A DNA stretch of 64,000 nt from Sindora glabra (lineage: Eukaryota; Streptophyta; Magnoliopsida; Fabales; Fabaceae), in the NCBI GenBank assembly GCA_020226215.1, contig CM035234.1, forward strand, positions 67,171,823 to 67,235,822, given 5' to 3'. This document shows, piece by piece, positions 49,432 to 62,700 of the stretch. The first letter of the stretch is position 1; each line of letters starts with the position of its first letter. Made by a program: the position numbers and the translations under genes. The notes under the pieces are model-generated. The model was not told the origin of the DNA and searched no databases. It saw nothing but the letters and a program-made list of their open reading frames with translations.

Positions 49432-50142
49432 TGCTACAAGAAATTAAGCTTTTAATGACAATAATTCTATGACAAAAAATATTCTTGTTACTAGAAACAA
49501 TACTTCAATGATAATATTTTATAACTATCACTAAAGTAATAATATTTGTGACAAAGGGATTATCACAAAAATAACAATCTTTAGTAACAAATTTTATTTT
49601 TTATCACTATATGTGTCACAATAAATTAATTATTTTTATTTAGCTAAAATTTTTAAATTTAAGTTACAATTAAAATAAGACATCAGTGACAATAAAAAAT
49701 TATTAACATAATTGAATTAGAGTAATAAGTTAGTCTCATTACAAAAAAATCATTTAGTTACAAAGTTTATTTTATTATCATTGAACTTCATAATCAAAAT
49801 TAAAAGATTGTAGCTCTCCCATTGAAAACAAAGCAAACCCATAAGGAGAATAGCTCTTCTTCTATATCGTAGCTAAGTCTTTACTCACTTGCTTGTCATA
49901 TCACATCTTCGATCTTCACTCACTGCTTCTATTTTTCCTCATCCTTGGCTACTTAATTAGGTAAATTCTTCTTCCTTATATTTAGGTTTTGTTTGAAATT
50001 TTCACACATTTGATTTTCTTTACTTAAGAATCTATTAGATTCACTTTTTGTGATAAGAAAAAACAATCACTAACAAGATTAATTGAATGATTTGGATAAT
50101 AAAGAATTCCTATCTAAACTACATGGCAACAAGTCTAGCTTA

Positions 50143-50465
50143 AGAACAAATGAGGATGTCAAGGTGATCTTCGAGAACTAGCTTGTGAAGCATGGGAAGA
50201 ACTACAATGCTTTGGATGAGAAAAAGAAGAGGTTCAATATTTTCAAGGACAACCTCAAGTTCATCGATGAGCAAAATGCTAAGGACTATTCCTAAAAGTT
50301 AGGGTTAGATTGGTTGTTAATCGTACTAGTGAGGAGTTCAAGGACAAGTACCTAGGAACCAAGATTGATCCTAAGAAGAGGTTAGCCAAGACTAAGATCA
50401 ATCATTATGCTCCAAAAGTTGGGCAATGATTTTTTTGAATCCTGGAATCCATTGATTAGAGGTTG
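50143..50465 (+). pseudogene. Captured papain-like cysteine protease prodomain fragment (RD21-like)
   Basis: Translation from 50143 gives RTNEDV, a stop, LVKHGKNYNAL and then a perfect E-x3-R-x3-F-x2-N-x3-I-x3-N pattern (ERFNIN, 50218-50277), the signature of the I29 inhibitor prodomain. After a stop near 50294 and a frameshift the sequence continues with SEEFKDKYLGTKIDPKKRL and ends near the PES..DWR segment that normally begins the mature enzyme. The catalytic Cys, His and Asn regions are absent. In an intact protein this part keeps the vacuolar protease inactive until processing. Here it is a truncated piece carried within a CACTA element and cannot encode an enzyme. Confidence 0.85.
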
Positions 50466-51645
50466 GTGAAGATTAATCCATTCATAATTAATTTTATTTT
50501 CCTTTCAATTTATGGACCTTTAAACAAATTCCTTTATCTCTATATTATTGAAAGATTTGATTTTTTTTCCTCTAACTTATTCAGATTTGGTTCTAGTTTT
50601 TGGTCAATATTGCTAGCTAAACTATAGGTTGGTATTGGTTTATCTTAATGAATCTACAACTTTAAGTGTTAAAATTATTCAATATGATTTTTTGTATGAT
50701 TAAATAAAATTCATTTTTTTGGTGATTTTCTTTGAGGATTGATGTCTTATCTTATCAGTGCATTGATTTTTTTAGTTTTATGAAGAAATTTATATAATAG
50801 AGTTTTGGTTCACTAAATGATCAGCTTAAGATAAGAATGCCATAGGAATGGATGAAATGTGGGTTAACGGTTGGAGTAATGAATGCCATTGACCTACACA
50901 TCTATCACACTATAGTTGTGTTCCTTCCAATTATCTACGAACTTATATTGATAAGAAATGCATGATACCCTATGGATTACCTTCATAACAACAGTAAGAA
51001 TTCTTATAATCACCTTATATTAAAAACATTAAATGGTCTAATTGATATTCTCATAAAGTGTTGTGGTGATTTCTAGGAAATTTAGATTTCTTTAGTGAAA
51101 AAAAGTGAATAGTATGGTAGAATCATCTATGGGAGCCATTTGGATATCTATAGGTAAATAAGTTCAATCTTTTCTCTTATAAAATTTTAGTTAGCTTAAT
51201 TTAACTTAAATTTTTTTTTCTTATGATATTCTAGCAAACCAACTATAAACACTAATAAATTATGTTTGTTTGCATTGTTTCTTTTTATCATATCTCTTTT
51301 GTACTATGCTATGAAATCCTAATTGAAGAATGAAGTGTAAATAGCAGTTCATAGATCATTTATATCTTTTGCCTACATTGTGAATCAAATCTTATTATGT
51401 TATGAATCATTTATATCTTTTCTTGTGATTGTTACTTTTTTGTTACTACTTTCTTATTAATTTTAATGGCCATTCTGTAGAACTGCCTTAGGAAGCAAGT
51501 AGGCTTATTAATTGAAGCTTTCCATGTATCTAAGATCCAATGATGCAAAAAATTACCAAATAAAAGTATCATAAATTTTTATAGGTTCAACATATACCTT
51601 ACAAAGGTTTGATGAATTGAAACTATATCATGAAAACAAAGGCTT

Positions 51646-51805
51646 TGCATATACTATGTGTATAAATAAGGTGCATGCAATAATAAGCATATAACAAAGT
51701 GAAGATATAGATGTGAGAAATTGGTTGCATATATTATGTGTATAAATAAGGTGCATGCAATAATAAGCATTAACAAAGTGAAGAAATAAACTCTTTCAAT
51801 CATTT
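51646..51805. repeat. 80-bp tandem duplication
   Basis: TGCATATACTATGTGTATAA at 51646 recurs as TGCATATATTATGTGTATAA at 51726, followed by matching sequence including AAGGTGCATGCAATAATAAG. Confidence 0.9.
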
Positions 51806-53845
51806 TCATTAGATTTTCATGCTTTAAATGTTGCTAATATGATCACATAATTATTCTAGTTAATTTATTATGAGTCATTTTGCTTGTTATTAGAATAAGG
51901 CAAGCTTGTTTCATAAATAGGTTGATGAATGCGTATACTTAGTCCTGGAATTATGTGATAGGGAAAATTTTGCTTTAAAAAGGGTTTCTATATGATGGTT
52001 TATACCTAGTATCTTATTTCATATGTTTACACTAAACTTCTCTTATGTGATAATCCATACTTGTTTTGAACTAATGCATTTGGCTTTTGTGATGCAACCT
52101 TTGGTTTAAAAGATTATTACACTCTTATTACATCATTTATCTAGACTTGAAACCAAAGGTAAAACATATCCTTGCTTAGCATTATATGCACTAACAAAAT
52201 GGATCTCAACAATGTTTACATCATCTTGGTGAATATGCCTTTTAGATAGTATCCATGCTTATAGATAGTTTAAAAATTTTTATGATATACATATATGCCA
52301 CTTTTTTGTTGAAATTTCTAGAATATTTGATATACCATATTTCCATCTATGGCTTTATGGTGCACTACTGTTCACTTGAAGCATATTCGATCAGCTAAAT
52401 AAGGTGCTTGAAACATATATTTTCTATCCTAGAAAGAGAGTTAGTAAAAACTATGTTATCTTGAAAGATATATTACATTCTTTTAGGACTCCCAAATTGT
52501 AGAATTGTTAAGTCAGCTAAAGAAGTCTTTGTATCAATAAAAAACCTCCTCCAAATGTGGAAGGTATAAATAGCTTTTCTTTTTTTCATAATATTACTTG
52601 TAAATAAATTAAGGGTTTAGTTTAGAAGTTATAGTTTTTTTCCTTTCTTTAGTTTTTAAATCAACTCATAATTTTTAGGTGAACCAAAAAACACTACCAT
52701 GTGACCTTTCAAATGACAATACCAAAAGATGGCTAAGGAGACTATGCAATTAGCTATTAAAGCATGGGTCAGATATCATTAATTAAACTTGTAAAAAAGT
52801 GCATGTCTTATTCTTGTGACCAAGGTAGGTGACAATATATGAAGGTGCTAGTTTTCTTTATTGAACTAGTATCCTTAGGATAAGTTATGCTTTCTTACTT
52901 GATATTATAAATTTTAGGAGTTTTCTTGCTTATTATAACTTGATTGCCATTATAACTCTATTTAGGGCCTTAACCAAGATGAAGTCATTTCTTGGCTACA
53001 AAGTACATTCCTGGGTATTGTTAGAGTATATAGAGTTTATTCTAAGATGAATCAAGTGTTCCTTGACTAATAATTTACTTGATTTATTGCAATTGATACT
53101 TTTATCATTATCATAATGTCTCTAAGTTGTTGAGTAGGTAGTGGTCTTCATGTGAATAGCTTGCTAAATTGATATGATTATTTTCTATTTTGTATTATTG
53201 AAAATTGTTAAGGCCTATAACTTTATGACTTTTTGTTGTGGATAAGAAATGATTAGGTTAACTTTGTTTCAAATTTTATTTTAAATGTTATATTATATCA
53301 AATTTTTGTTGATTACATCATCTTTATATTATTAACATTTAATATCACAAAAATAATGTCGATAATGCATATTTACAAAATAAAAATAAAAATGAGTTTT
53401 AATGACAAAATAAATATGCTGACAATCAACAAAGTTTTAGCAACCATAATAATTGTCCCAAATATCATATTTTTAGTGACAACATATATGTTGCCACTAA
53501 AAAACTTTTTTGAGACAATAATAATCATTACAGAAACTATTAATTAGTGTTGATAAAATCTTTTTGTCACTGCAAGTTAATTTTACAGTAACAAGAAAAC
53601 TTGTCACTAATATAATTTTCAATGACAACATAATTTATCATCACAAAAATGATAGTTTACAATGACAATAATCTCAATCACAAAATGAAAGCTTTTAGTG
53701 ATAAGCACCATTTTTTTTTGTCATAGGAACTTTTAGCAATAGGATTTTTTAGTATGACAATTTTATCATCATTAAAAGTTTTTGTGACAAAATATTGATA
53801 TTTTGTGACAACTTTTATTGCCATTGAAAGTAATTTTTTGTAGTG

Positions 53846-56230
53846 AACAATGAATCTAGGATTCTTAATTCGAGAGAATGAAGTATTCAAAATCTTGTAA
53901 AATATATATGATTTTAATAATTTTGGTGTCGATGTTATCATAAATTAAAAAGAAGACAATAAAATTTTTTAGATAGAGGCTTCTACTTCCCACTTCTTTG
54001 TTAGCCACTAGTTTTATAGTTAAAGAAATATATTGATATATTTACCTTTTTCATTCTTCAAGTAAACCTAACTAAACAATATGCAAAAAAAATTCTTTTC
54101 ATTTTGCCATGAGTGTTCTTCCAATAAAATTAATTAAATGCACTGACATGAGCATGAATAAATGTTTAATTCTTTAATAGCATTTTCAGTACGATAGAAT
54201 GGAATGAAATAAAAAAGGTTTATGTAATAAATATTATGGATTAGGAATGCCAATTCATTAGGAAATAATCTTCATTTTATAACAAAAGTAATGGAATAAC
54301 TATTCCATCAATTTTAGAATGGATTTTTTACACTTTTATCCCCTCCATCATTTTATATATTATGATATTATTCTTTATTAATAAATATTAAGATAATATC
54401 TATTTTTAATAGTATATTATTAAATATTTCAGTAGTTATATTTTTAATAATAAAATATAAAATAACAATTTTATTTTTATAAAAATTATTTAATATAAAA
54501 ATAAAAAATATAATTTTTATTCTTTTACTATATAAATTTGTGTGTTAATTATAATTTTGATAATTAAATTTAAAATATAATAATTTTTAATTATTGATAT
54601 TATATTTTTTTATTTAACATATATTATTATTTTACTATTTAATATACATGTTCAATTTCAAATTATATATATGTTTAGTTATAAATAAGTAAAAAAATAT
54701 TAATATGACCAACTATATAAGTATGGTTTCAATTTTAAACTTTTTTATTTTTAAGGATATTATTATCATTGATCCAATTTTCATTTCATTCCTTTAATAT
54801 TTATTATACTAAACATAATTATAAAATTGAATGCCTATTCTATTCCTAATTGTACCAAATATAAGTATGAAATAATCTTTTCATTTCAATTCATTGTATG
54901 AAATGCAACATAACAAAGAAATTTCATACTTGTGCCTAAATAGCAAAGCCTATCTAAATAATGTGATGGTATAAAATAGGGTAGGATAATTCAATATACA
55001 TTATCACCTATTCATAAGTTGCCATGTTAATTAAAAAAACTATTAAAAACTCCTCTACTATTATGAAAAAATTAATTATTAGAGAGATAATCCACTTAAT
55101 TTACATATGTCAAGGGTTCAAACCCTAAATATAATGATAAGTAAAGGCCCCATGGTAATGCTAGGTGCTACTACATCACTAAAATGCTAGTGATAGTGTA
55201 AAATATAAATAATAAATTAAATTTAAATGCTTTGATATTTCATATATAATTATATAAGAAGATGATAGTATAACATGAGTTGTATTAAGAAAAATATTTA
55301 TTTGGATAAAATTATCCTTAAATGGTATTTAGCTTGTTATGGGTGATAGCTAATGATGATTAATAATAATGGGTAATAGTGGATGGTGGCCAAAGAATGT
55401 GAGTGGTGGAAAGTTGCAATCAATGATAATAGTGGTGAATATAAAAAAATTTTTGGAAGGGCACTTAAAGAAAAATTTTTGAGTGCTTGCTAGCAATTCC
55501 AAAATTAAAATGTCTTAAGTTTTCTCAAATTGCTTTTTTAAGAAAGTTATATTCCTGTGATTGATAAAAACCTTCAAAGTTATATTATTATAGTTGACAA
55601 AAACCATTTAAGATATGATTTTTTTTCTAAAAATGTCAATATTGATTAAAATTAAAAAATTAATAAGCACAAACTTAATTTATTAGTAAGGTTTCTAAAA
55701 TATATTCTTGGGGAACATTTTCATAATAATAACAAAACAAATTTATCATATTATTGAACACCCAAAAATTTTGGAGAAAATTAAAATTATAAAAACTTAT
55801 ATAGAAAAAAAACCCATTAATAATTAATGTTCACACTATTTTCTTCTTTTTCAAAGAAGAACCAAAGTTTTTTTTGCTTCATCTTGTAAAAAATCTTAAT
55901 GATAATTAAGTTTACTAAAAAAATAAAGTGTAATCATAAAAGAATAAAAAAATAAAGAAAAATTCATTTTAGTATAGAAAATTAGAAGACACTGAAGTAA
56001 AAGAAAAGTTACTATCATTTAAAATCTAATAAAGGGAAGAAAATCATATACACTTAATTAACTTTGTAAGAAGTTAACCAAGATCACATATGTGAGATAT
56101 TAGAAAACCAATATATAAAATTAAATTCACTTGCTTAATGAATCATCTATATATTATTAGCAAAAGTAAAAGAACTTCTGTTACTTAGGTCTTCCTTTTT
56201 CCTTTTCTTTATTATGATAGCTCTTAATGG
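53846..56230. other. AT-rich intergenic DNA
   Basis: No gene is visible. A possible MITE lies at about 54190-54910. A B-box-like GGGTTCAAACCC at about 55114 lacks a convincing A box. Confidence 0.5.
54190..54910. mobile_element. Possible MITE
   Basis: The segment starts near GATAGAATGGAATGAAAT, and its far end, read as complement, has ATTTCATACAATGAATTG. Both sides contain TTAGGAATRG..AATGCC in inverted order around a very AT-rich middle. Borders and target duplication are not defined. Confidence 0.3.
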
Positions 56231-56239
56231 GTAAAATTC

Positions 56240-56520
56240 ATTTATTAAAAATGAAGAGAGGACTTAGCTATAAACCTTATTAATAGAACCCTAATAATCC
56301 TCCTCATAAAAGGCATGCTAGACCTTGAGCCTACACAACTGTTAAATCATATTAACTTATATGAATGTGCTAAGCTCATACCTTATTAAATCACAATTCT
56401 AAGTTAGGCCTCAAGCATGTCTTGGAGTGAGACTAAATTTTAATTAGTATATTTTATCAAATTAAATTCCCTAATTAATAACATCTTACCTAATGGAAAA
56501 TTCCAACATTCTCCCACTTA
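56240..56520 (-). repeat. LTR end with polypurine tract, Copia-like
   Basis: The minus strand reads TAAGTGGGAGAA (56520-56509) followed by TGTTGGAATTTTCC (from 56508), a normal polypurine tract and LTR start. The other LTR end is unknown. The internal part would extend rightwards, where I find no coding sequence, so the element is either very long in its 3' non-coding region or truncated. Confidence 0.55.
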
Positions 56521-57773
56521 AGTAGTGTTAATTTTCTTTTTATAAATTTTAACAAAATACGTTTAAAAAATAAGACTTTAGATCGATTAACTAAATATTT
56601 TCATATGGCTACAATGTAAAAAATAATTTATCCCATATATATAACATCTTCACAATCCCATCCAACATAGCCATCTAATGTCAAGTTATAGTGGTTTTTA
56701 GGTCCTTTATTGAGAAAATAATATCAAATACGATCATAACATGCTATTTTTCATTATCAGTCCTCCTTATGATTTCTTTAAGCCTTATGAGAAATCTATA
56801 TACTCTATGCATGTTTCCACTTTATTCTTGAGATCACTTAATGGTGTCATTTTATAAGACATATCTTATTGATATTAGAATCATACTTAAGATAGATACT
56901 AGTCTTAATATTTTATAATATATAAAACTTCAATACTTGTAAGTATATTTATACATAAAACATATGATAACATGGAATATGATTGTAATATCCCATAGGA
57001 GTCTTCTTTAGAAAATATCTTAACTGAATTAGAAATTTCAAATATGTATTGTATTAGAAACACTTGAATAAGAAAACTTACTAGGAAAATTAGGAAAATC
57101 ATAGGAGTAATTTTGATGTAAGCCTAACTAAAATTTTTATAATAATTTTAGTCAACATTAAAATAGGTAAAAATCCAATTAAAAATTTAATAATAAGCTT
57201 GGAAAAATTTATATAGGAATTTACTAGAATTTCAAGACCTAGGAAAATTGAAAAATGAAAAATTGAGTTGGAAACTTAGTAAATTAATTTAAAAATTCTT
57301 GGGCTAACCTAAATTGAATTTTTTGGCCCAAAATGCATATGGAAGTTCAAAAATAGAGGCTTAAAAATATTTAAAATATTAAGGACAAAAATGTAAGAAA
57401 ATAAAAAATTTAAGACTAATTTGTAATAAACTCTTTTTATTTTTTTAAGTGATTAATTTTTATTGGTATTGGACTGGTTTGACCTAGTTTTTGAAGGCCC
57501 AATTTTGATTTCCAAAACCTCAAAATGTAGGCCCAAGCGTCTAAAGAAGCCAAGGGTATAAGTGAAAAGAAGAGGGAAATCTAGGGGCCAATTTATGATA
57601 AATTCTTTTATGTCTCAAAGTGGCTAAATTTTATTAGTTATTAATGTAATAATTTGTTGAGCTTAAAGGCACATGGACATCCATGTTGGTCAACAATTAT
57701 TCAAAGATATTTTTTGAAAAACCAATAAATACTAATAAGAAAAGTTAAGATATTTCTATAACTAGTCTTTTGT

Positions 57774-57798
57774 CTATATATATATATATATATATATA
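57774..57798. repeat. AT microsatellite in the solo LTR
   Basis: A run of about 12 AT units. Confidence 0.9.
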
Positions 57799-58868
57799 AG
57801 CCATTTGGGAAAAGAAGAATTCTACTTGCTTGTGGCCAATTTTCAAGCCATGAAAGGAAGAGAGAAATTTAGGGATTTCAAGTCTTCATAAATAATCAAA
57901 ATATAAGTGGCAATTACCTTTTTTTCTTTAGAATTTTCTTATAGAAAGTGATGAATGTGATGGTATTATTTTGATTTTTGGTGAAAGGGGCTAATATTGT
58001 AAAAAAAATCCAATTCTTATTATTTTTCTATTACTAATAGTGTTAGAATAAGTCGATAATTTTTAAGAATTTTTGAAAAACTTTAGAAATGTGAAAAGTG
58101 AATATTTCTAAGCTCAGGAGGAATGGAGCTAGAAATAGGGTGCTAGCAATTTTGCTTCTATTTTTAGGGTATTTGGGCAACCAATGATTGAGAAAAATCA
58201 TAAAAATTGGTGTCCTTACCTTTTCATATGTTATGAAAGTCATGGCCAAATTTGGTGGCATTTGGAGTTTATTTAGTTATCCAACAAAATTTTCCATTTT
58301 AGGTGCTTTAGTGTAGTAATAATTTTGAAGCCTCACAAAAATAAAATTATTTGATCACCCAAACTATGAAATTTTTTAGATGTAATTGATGTTATATGTT
58401 TACTGATGTTATATCAAAATTTCATGATTTATGGAAATGGTTTGAATATTGAAAAGGCCATTCCATTACATGACACTCTATACTAGCCTTATTTTGAGAA
58501 TTTGCTTGCACTTTTGCATGAACAATACCAAAGAACTATAATTGTATAAGACAATTAGCCTTTAATGATTTATAATGCGTTATAAGATGTCAAGAGTCTT
58601 AAAAATATTTTTGGTAAAAGTTTGATTGGGTTTGGGTGATGAAAAGGGGATTTACTCATGAATACCCCTTTATGGCTTAATAAGGCTTTTAATTTAGTGA
58701 AATGCATTTTGAATTGACATTATACATTTGATATTCAAATTGCTTTTAGAAAAATTTAATAAAGCACTTATGGCTAAGTTGGCATTTTGACCTTACCTAT
58801 AATATGTGAAAATATGACAATGGAATGTAGAGTTGATGCCTATGGTGTCCCATTATGGTTGATGCCCC

Positions 58869-59040
58869 ATCATTGCTTATTGCAAGTATAAATGCTCTCT
58901 TATGCATGATTTTGTGGGGAAAATATGCATCCTTCACGTGACTTGTGGTGTCATATCATTGCTCATTGCGAGTATAAATGCTCTCTTGTGCATGATTTGT
59001 GGGGAAAATATGCATCCTTTGTGTGACTTATTCCTAAAGA
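58869..59040. repeat. 86-bp tandem duplication in the solo LTR
   Basis: ATCATTGCTTATTGC at 58869 recurs as ATCATTGCTCATTGC at 58955. Both copies contain GTATAAATGCTCTCTT and GGGGAAAATATGCATCC. Confidence 0.92.
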
Positions 59041-59749
59041 GGAGGAGCATAAGGTGAGACCAAAGTTATGAGAGGGAGAAAGGATATAAGGCAAGATCGA
59101 AGTTATAAAAGGAAAACTTGAGTACCAACTATAGCCATTTAGCTTAATAACTTGAATAAGTATTGTTTTAAAGAAGATATTATCAAGAATCTATTATATG
59201 ATATTTGGTTAAATGTGTCAATATATATTTATCTAAACTTTTATGGTGAAAACTCTTTAGGAAAAAAAGGAAAGTAACAATTCATTGAGTATTTTTAATA
59301 CTCACACTTGTGTGTGTTTTTCTTTTTTCTTTTTTTTAGATATTGTTCATAGTTCCAATGAGACAAATTGATACATGTACTAAATCCTTTCCCTACTTTG
59401 TAAAGGAATGCCAAAGGAGTAGTTTGAGATAGTCTAATATATTTTACAAGGAGTACTCCTCCTTAGAATATTATGTACATATTAATGACAATATATTTTG
59501 TATACTTCCTAAACTTATGTATATGTTTTCCTTATTATATGTATCAGTATAAATTGATTTTCTTTCACATCTATGTATTTTAATACTTATATAATCACAA
59601 GTATTTTTCCTACTATATTATAATAAGTATAAGTTGTTAAAAATTTGTAAAGTATCAAGGCTTGTAAAGGTATCTGATTAGTGGATCCACACTAATTAAA
59701 TATTTTTACATTAGTCATGATACCTAAAAATATGGGTCATGACAATGAT

Positions 59750-62700
59750 TTTCACCAATCCAGTTAAATATTGGATAAAGATTGCAAAAGTAGAAAATGA
59801 TCCAACAAAACAAAATATTATATGAGAGTATATACTTCTAATAATGAGGTATATCAAAAGAATCCTAAAACACCTATGCTTTTAACAAGTTTATTGATTG
59901 ATTTTTAACCTTAAGAAGAATCCTATATACATACTTACATACACAACATTGATTATTGTACATAAATAATTATTAACTATATGCTTCAAAAGCAAGTAGA
60001 ATTTACTAGACAATATATGAGAAATTCAAAACAATATAACTACAGCTCCTATCAATACAATCATAATACATCTCACAAGACACCAATTCAACATATACTA
60101 AAGTTTCATGACAACAAGTGTCACAAAATAAGATTGACATTGACAATTATGATAATTCATAAATGTGTCAAAGAAAATAAAAAATGTATCATAACAATTG
60201 AGCCAGTTGAAACACACTCATGACTCACTAATTGGGTAATTCCTAAGATTAACTAAATGTACATAAACACAATATGCTTCACAATTTAAAGTTATGTGCT
60301 AAATAATAACTTAATTGAATGGGTAGTTACATAGTTACATTAATATAATTTATTATGCTAGAATACTCATGCTTGCACATTTTTTTTAATAAGGTATTAA
60401 TCACTATGATTTAATTATAATTGATAACTCATAGTTCAAAATATATAACATCTAATAACTATCAAGATATTCCATACTAATAATTATGTAACTATTTGAA
60501 TAACTGTTATTGCCTATAATAATCAACTAGTAAAAGAGTTGAACATATAAGAGATCCTTTATGTTTAGCATAGTATATAATTTTAATGATCTTATTAAAT
60601 CATTCAAATGCATATAACTATTATTTGGTGTAAACAAAATTCTCTTAAGACATTATATAGATTTAATAATATCTATTGTTTTTTGCAAGCTTTTCAAAAA
60701 TAGTATTTTTAGAATTTATAAACTTAAAAAGGGTTATATTCTAAAAGTATAAAAAGTAGTTGCATAACATAAAACTTAAATAAATTTTAAGCATGATGTA
60801 AATTATAAATCACAAGGTTTCAATAGTAATTCTATGATGACATAATGTATAAAATATGTATCAATAGCAAGGAAAGCTTTTAACTTTCATCAAATCAATT
60901 TTTAAATTTGAAGCTGATAATTTTGACATAAAAATATCAATATTGATGTACTCCTACTAAAATCAAAATTTTGATATTTAAGAATACCATTCATATGATC
61001 TACTAGACAATAGTCTATAATCATCCCATATTATACAATTAATTACATGTGATCATTTTAAATCCACCAAATTAATCAACATCATGCTTAAGCATTATAG
61101 AAGGTGATCTTAATTGACCTAAATAAGGACACCTCATTTAGTACATGTAATACATTTCAAGCCTTATTATGAATTTTGTACAAAAATATAATTCTAAGAT
61201 GCAGATTGATGATGAAAAATAACTTATATGATCAAATTATGTTATTTAAATAGGAGTAAAACAATTTTATTGAATAATTTGTCACACTAGTACCTTATAA
61301 CATACATGGGAGTACATGTATGAAGACAGCACTTTAAAAAATGTAGATCAAGTAAAATTTATCAATACTTCATTTTAATACAACCTTTAAATAAGAAAAG
61401 GTATATAGATACTCAAGGTATCAATCATATTAAAAAAATGAAAAACATTAAAATGAAGTGTTTTTAAGCTTTTATTTCATTACTAAAGAAAAAAAAACTT
61501 TATTTGCACAATTGCAATAATTGCATAAATACACTTCATCAAACCATAACAAATGGTACACACAAATGGATGTTGCAATTATATTTTTTATATAAGTATT
61601 CATATAATTGGTAGGACATCAAATATACCATTAACAAGAAAATAAGCATATATAAATCACAAATTGATAATCTACCACTAATTTAGTGTATTAAAAGATT
61701 TTAACAAACTTATATTGACAAGATACCACAAAGTAATATAAATATTAATTATTTGAAAAATGAATTATTCAACAATAAACTTGTATGACAAATATTTTGT
61801 ATTATCATAACCAAATGAAAAATCTTTCCTAAAATTTCTTAAAGTCAATCATACCAAAAAAATGCAAAAAAAATATTTTAAAAATTAAGAAATTACATAT
61901 TGATATCAAGTAACATTATTGTATCACAATAAGTGGAGATAAATTATTTATCATATTTATTATAAAATGTTTTCATTAAATAGGGGTAAAATTTTAGATA
62001 TGTTTCAAAATTAGCTTTGACAAGTTATATAAAATATATTTATTATATTAAATAATATAAAATAATAATTTAAGAGAAGTTCAAATTTTTAATAAGAGGA
62101 AGAAATTCTCAAAACAAAATATTTTACCCTTTAAGAAAAAAGAAGGAAAAACTATAACAATTTACTTATAGAATTTATAGTTGAAAAATGATATAAAAGT
62201 CATAATTCTAACAACATAAGTAAATTATTTAAGAAGCCAAATTAGTCATTTATATCTTAGAGGATATGAAAAACTCTATATTATATAAACAATAATTGAT
62301 CTTCAATCTAATTCATGGATACAAATATAATGTCAAGTACTATAACAATATCCGAGTCAATATGTTCTTAATGATAGTTTAAAAACTACTTCAAAGAAAA
62401 TCTCCAAATAATAAGAATATAATATACACCTATTCAACTAGGCAATAAAATTATCATCAATTCAAATAATCAACTACATTCTTACAAGATAGTTCAGATA
62501 TATCATCATATATTCTCCTTTAGGCAAAGCATATAACATGTAAGAGGTTCTCTCTTCTAATACAAAAAAAAAAAAAAGCAACAAATGACATAAAAAGGGC
62601 AATAAAATTTCATAGAGACTCTTCAATCATATGAGTCTAAATTTCCAAATAAACTCTTAAACCATATAAATTTGAGGTATCATATAGGCTTTTAGGCCAT

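Larger units (their letters stand above)
49432..53845. mobile_element. CACTA-type element with a captured gene fragment
   Basis: The right end reads ATTTTTTGTAGTG (to 53845), the complement of CACTACAAAAAAT. The left end TGCTACAAGAAATTAAG (49432) is the same motif with two changes. Both ends are dense in GTGACAA/TTGTCAC and TTTAGTGACAAC-type motifs for several hundred bases, a classical CACTA subterminal structure. The 3-bp duplication is not preserved (TAT against AAC). I recognise no transposase, so it would be non-autonomous. A cysteine protease fragment lies at 50143-50465. Confidence 0.75.
56984..59744 (+). mobile_element. Gypsy-type solo LTR with perfect target duplication
   Basis: The 2,761-bp segment begins TGTAATATCCC and ends GGGTCATGACA. 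It is flanked by ATGAT on both sides (56979-56983 and 59745-59749). No internal region, primer site or polypurine tract is present, so this is a single LTR left after LTR-LTR recombination. The terminal motifs resemble LTRs of plant Tekay/Del-like chromoviruses, but the lineage is a guess. Strand is assigned from that resemblance. It lies inside the 3' part of the element whose LTR ends at 56508. Confidence 0.85.

Noticed and set aside
55085..55130. GGGTTCAAACCC as a Pol III B box of a tRNA or SINE
   Set aside because: No A box at proper spacing and no cloverleaf; the sequence is also a chance palindrome.
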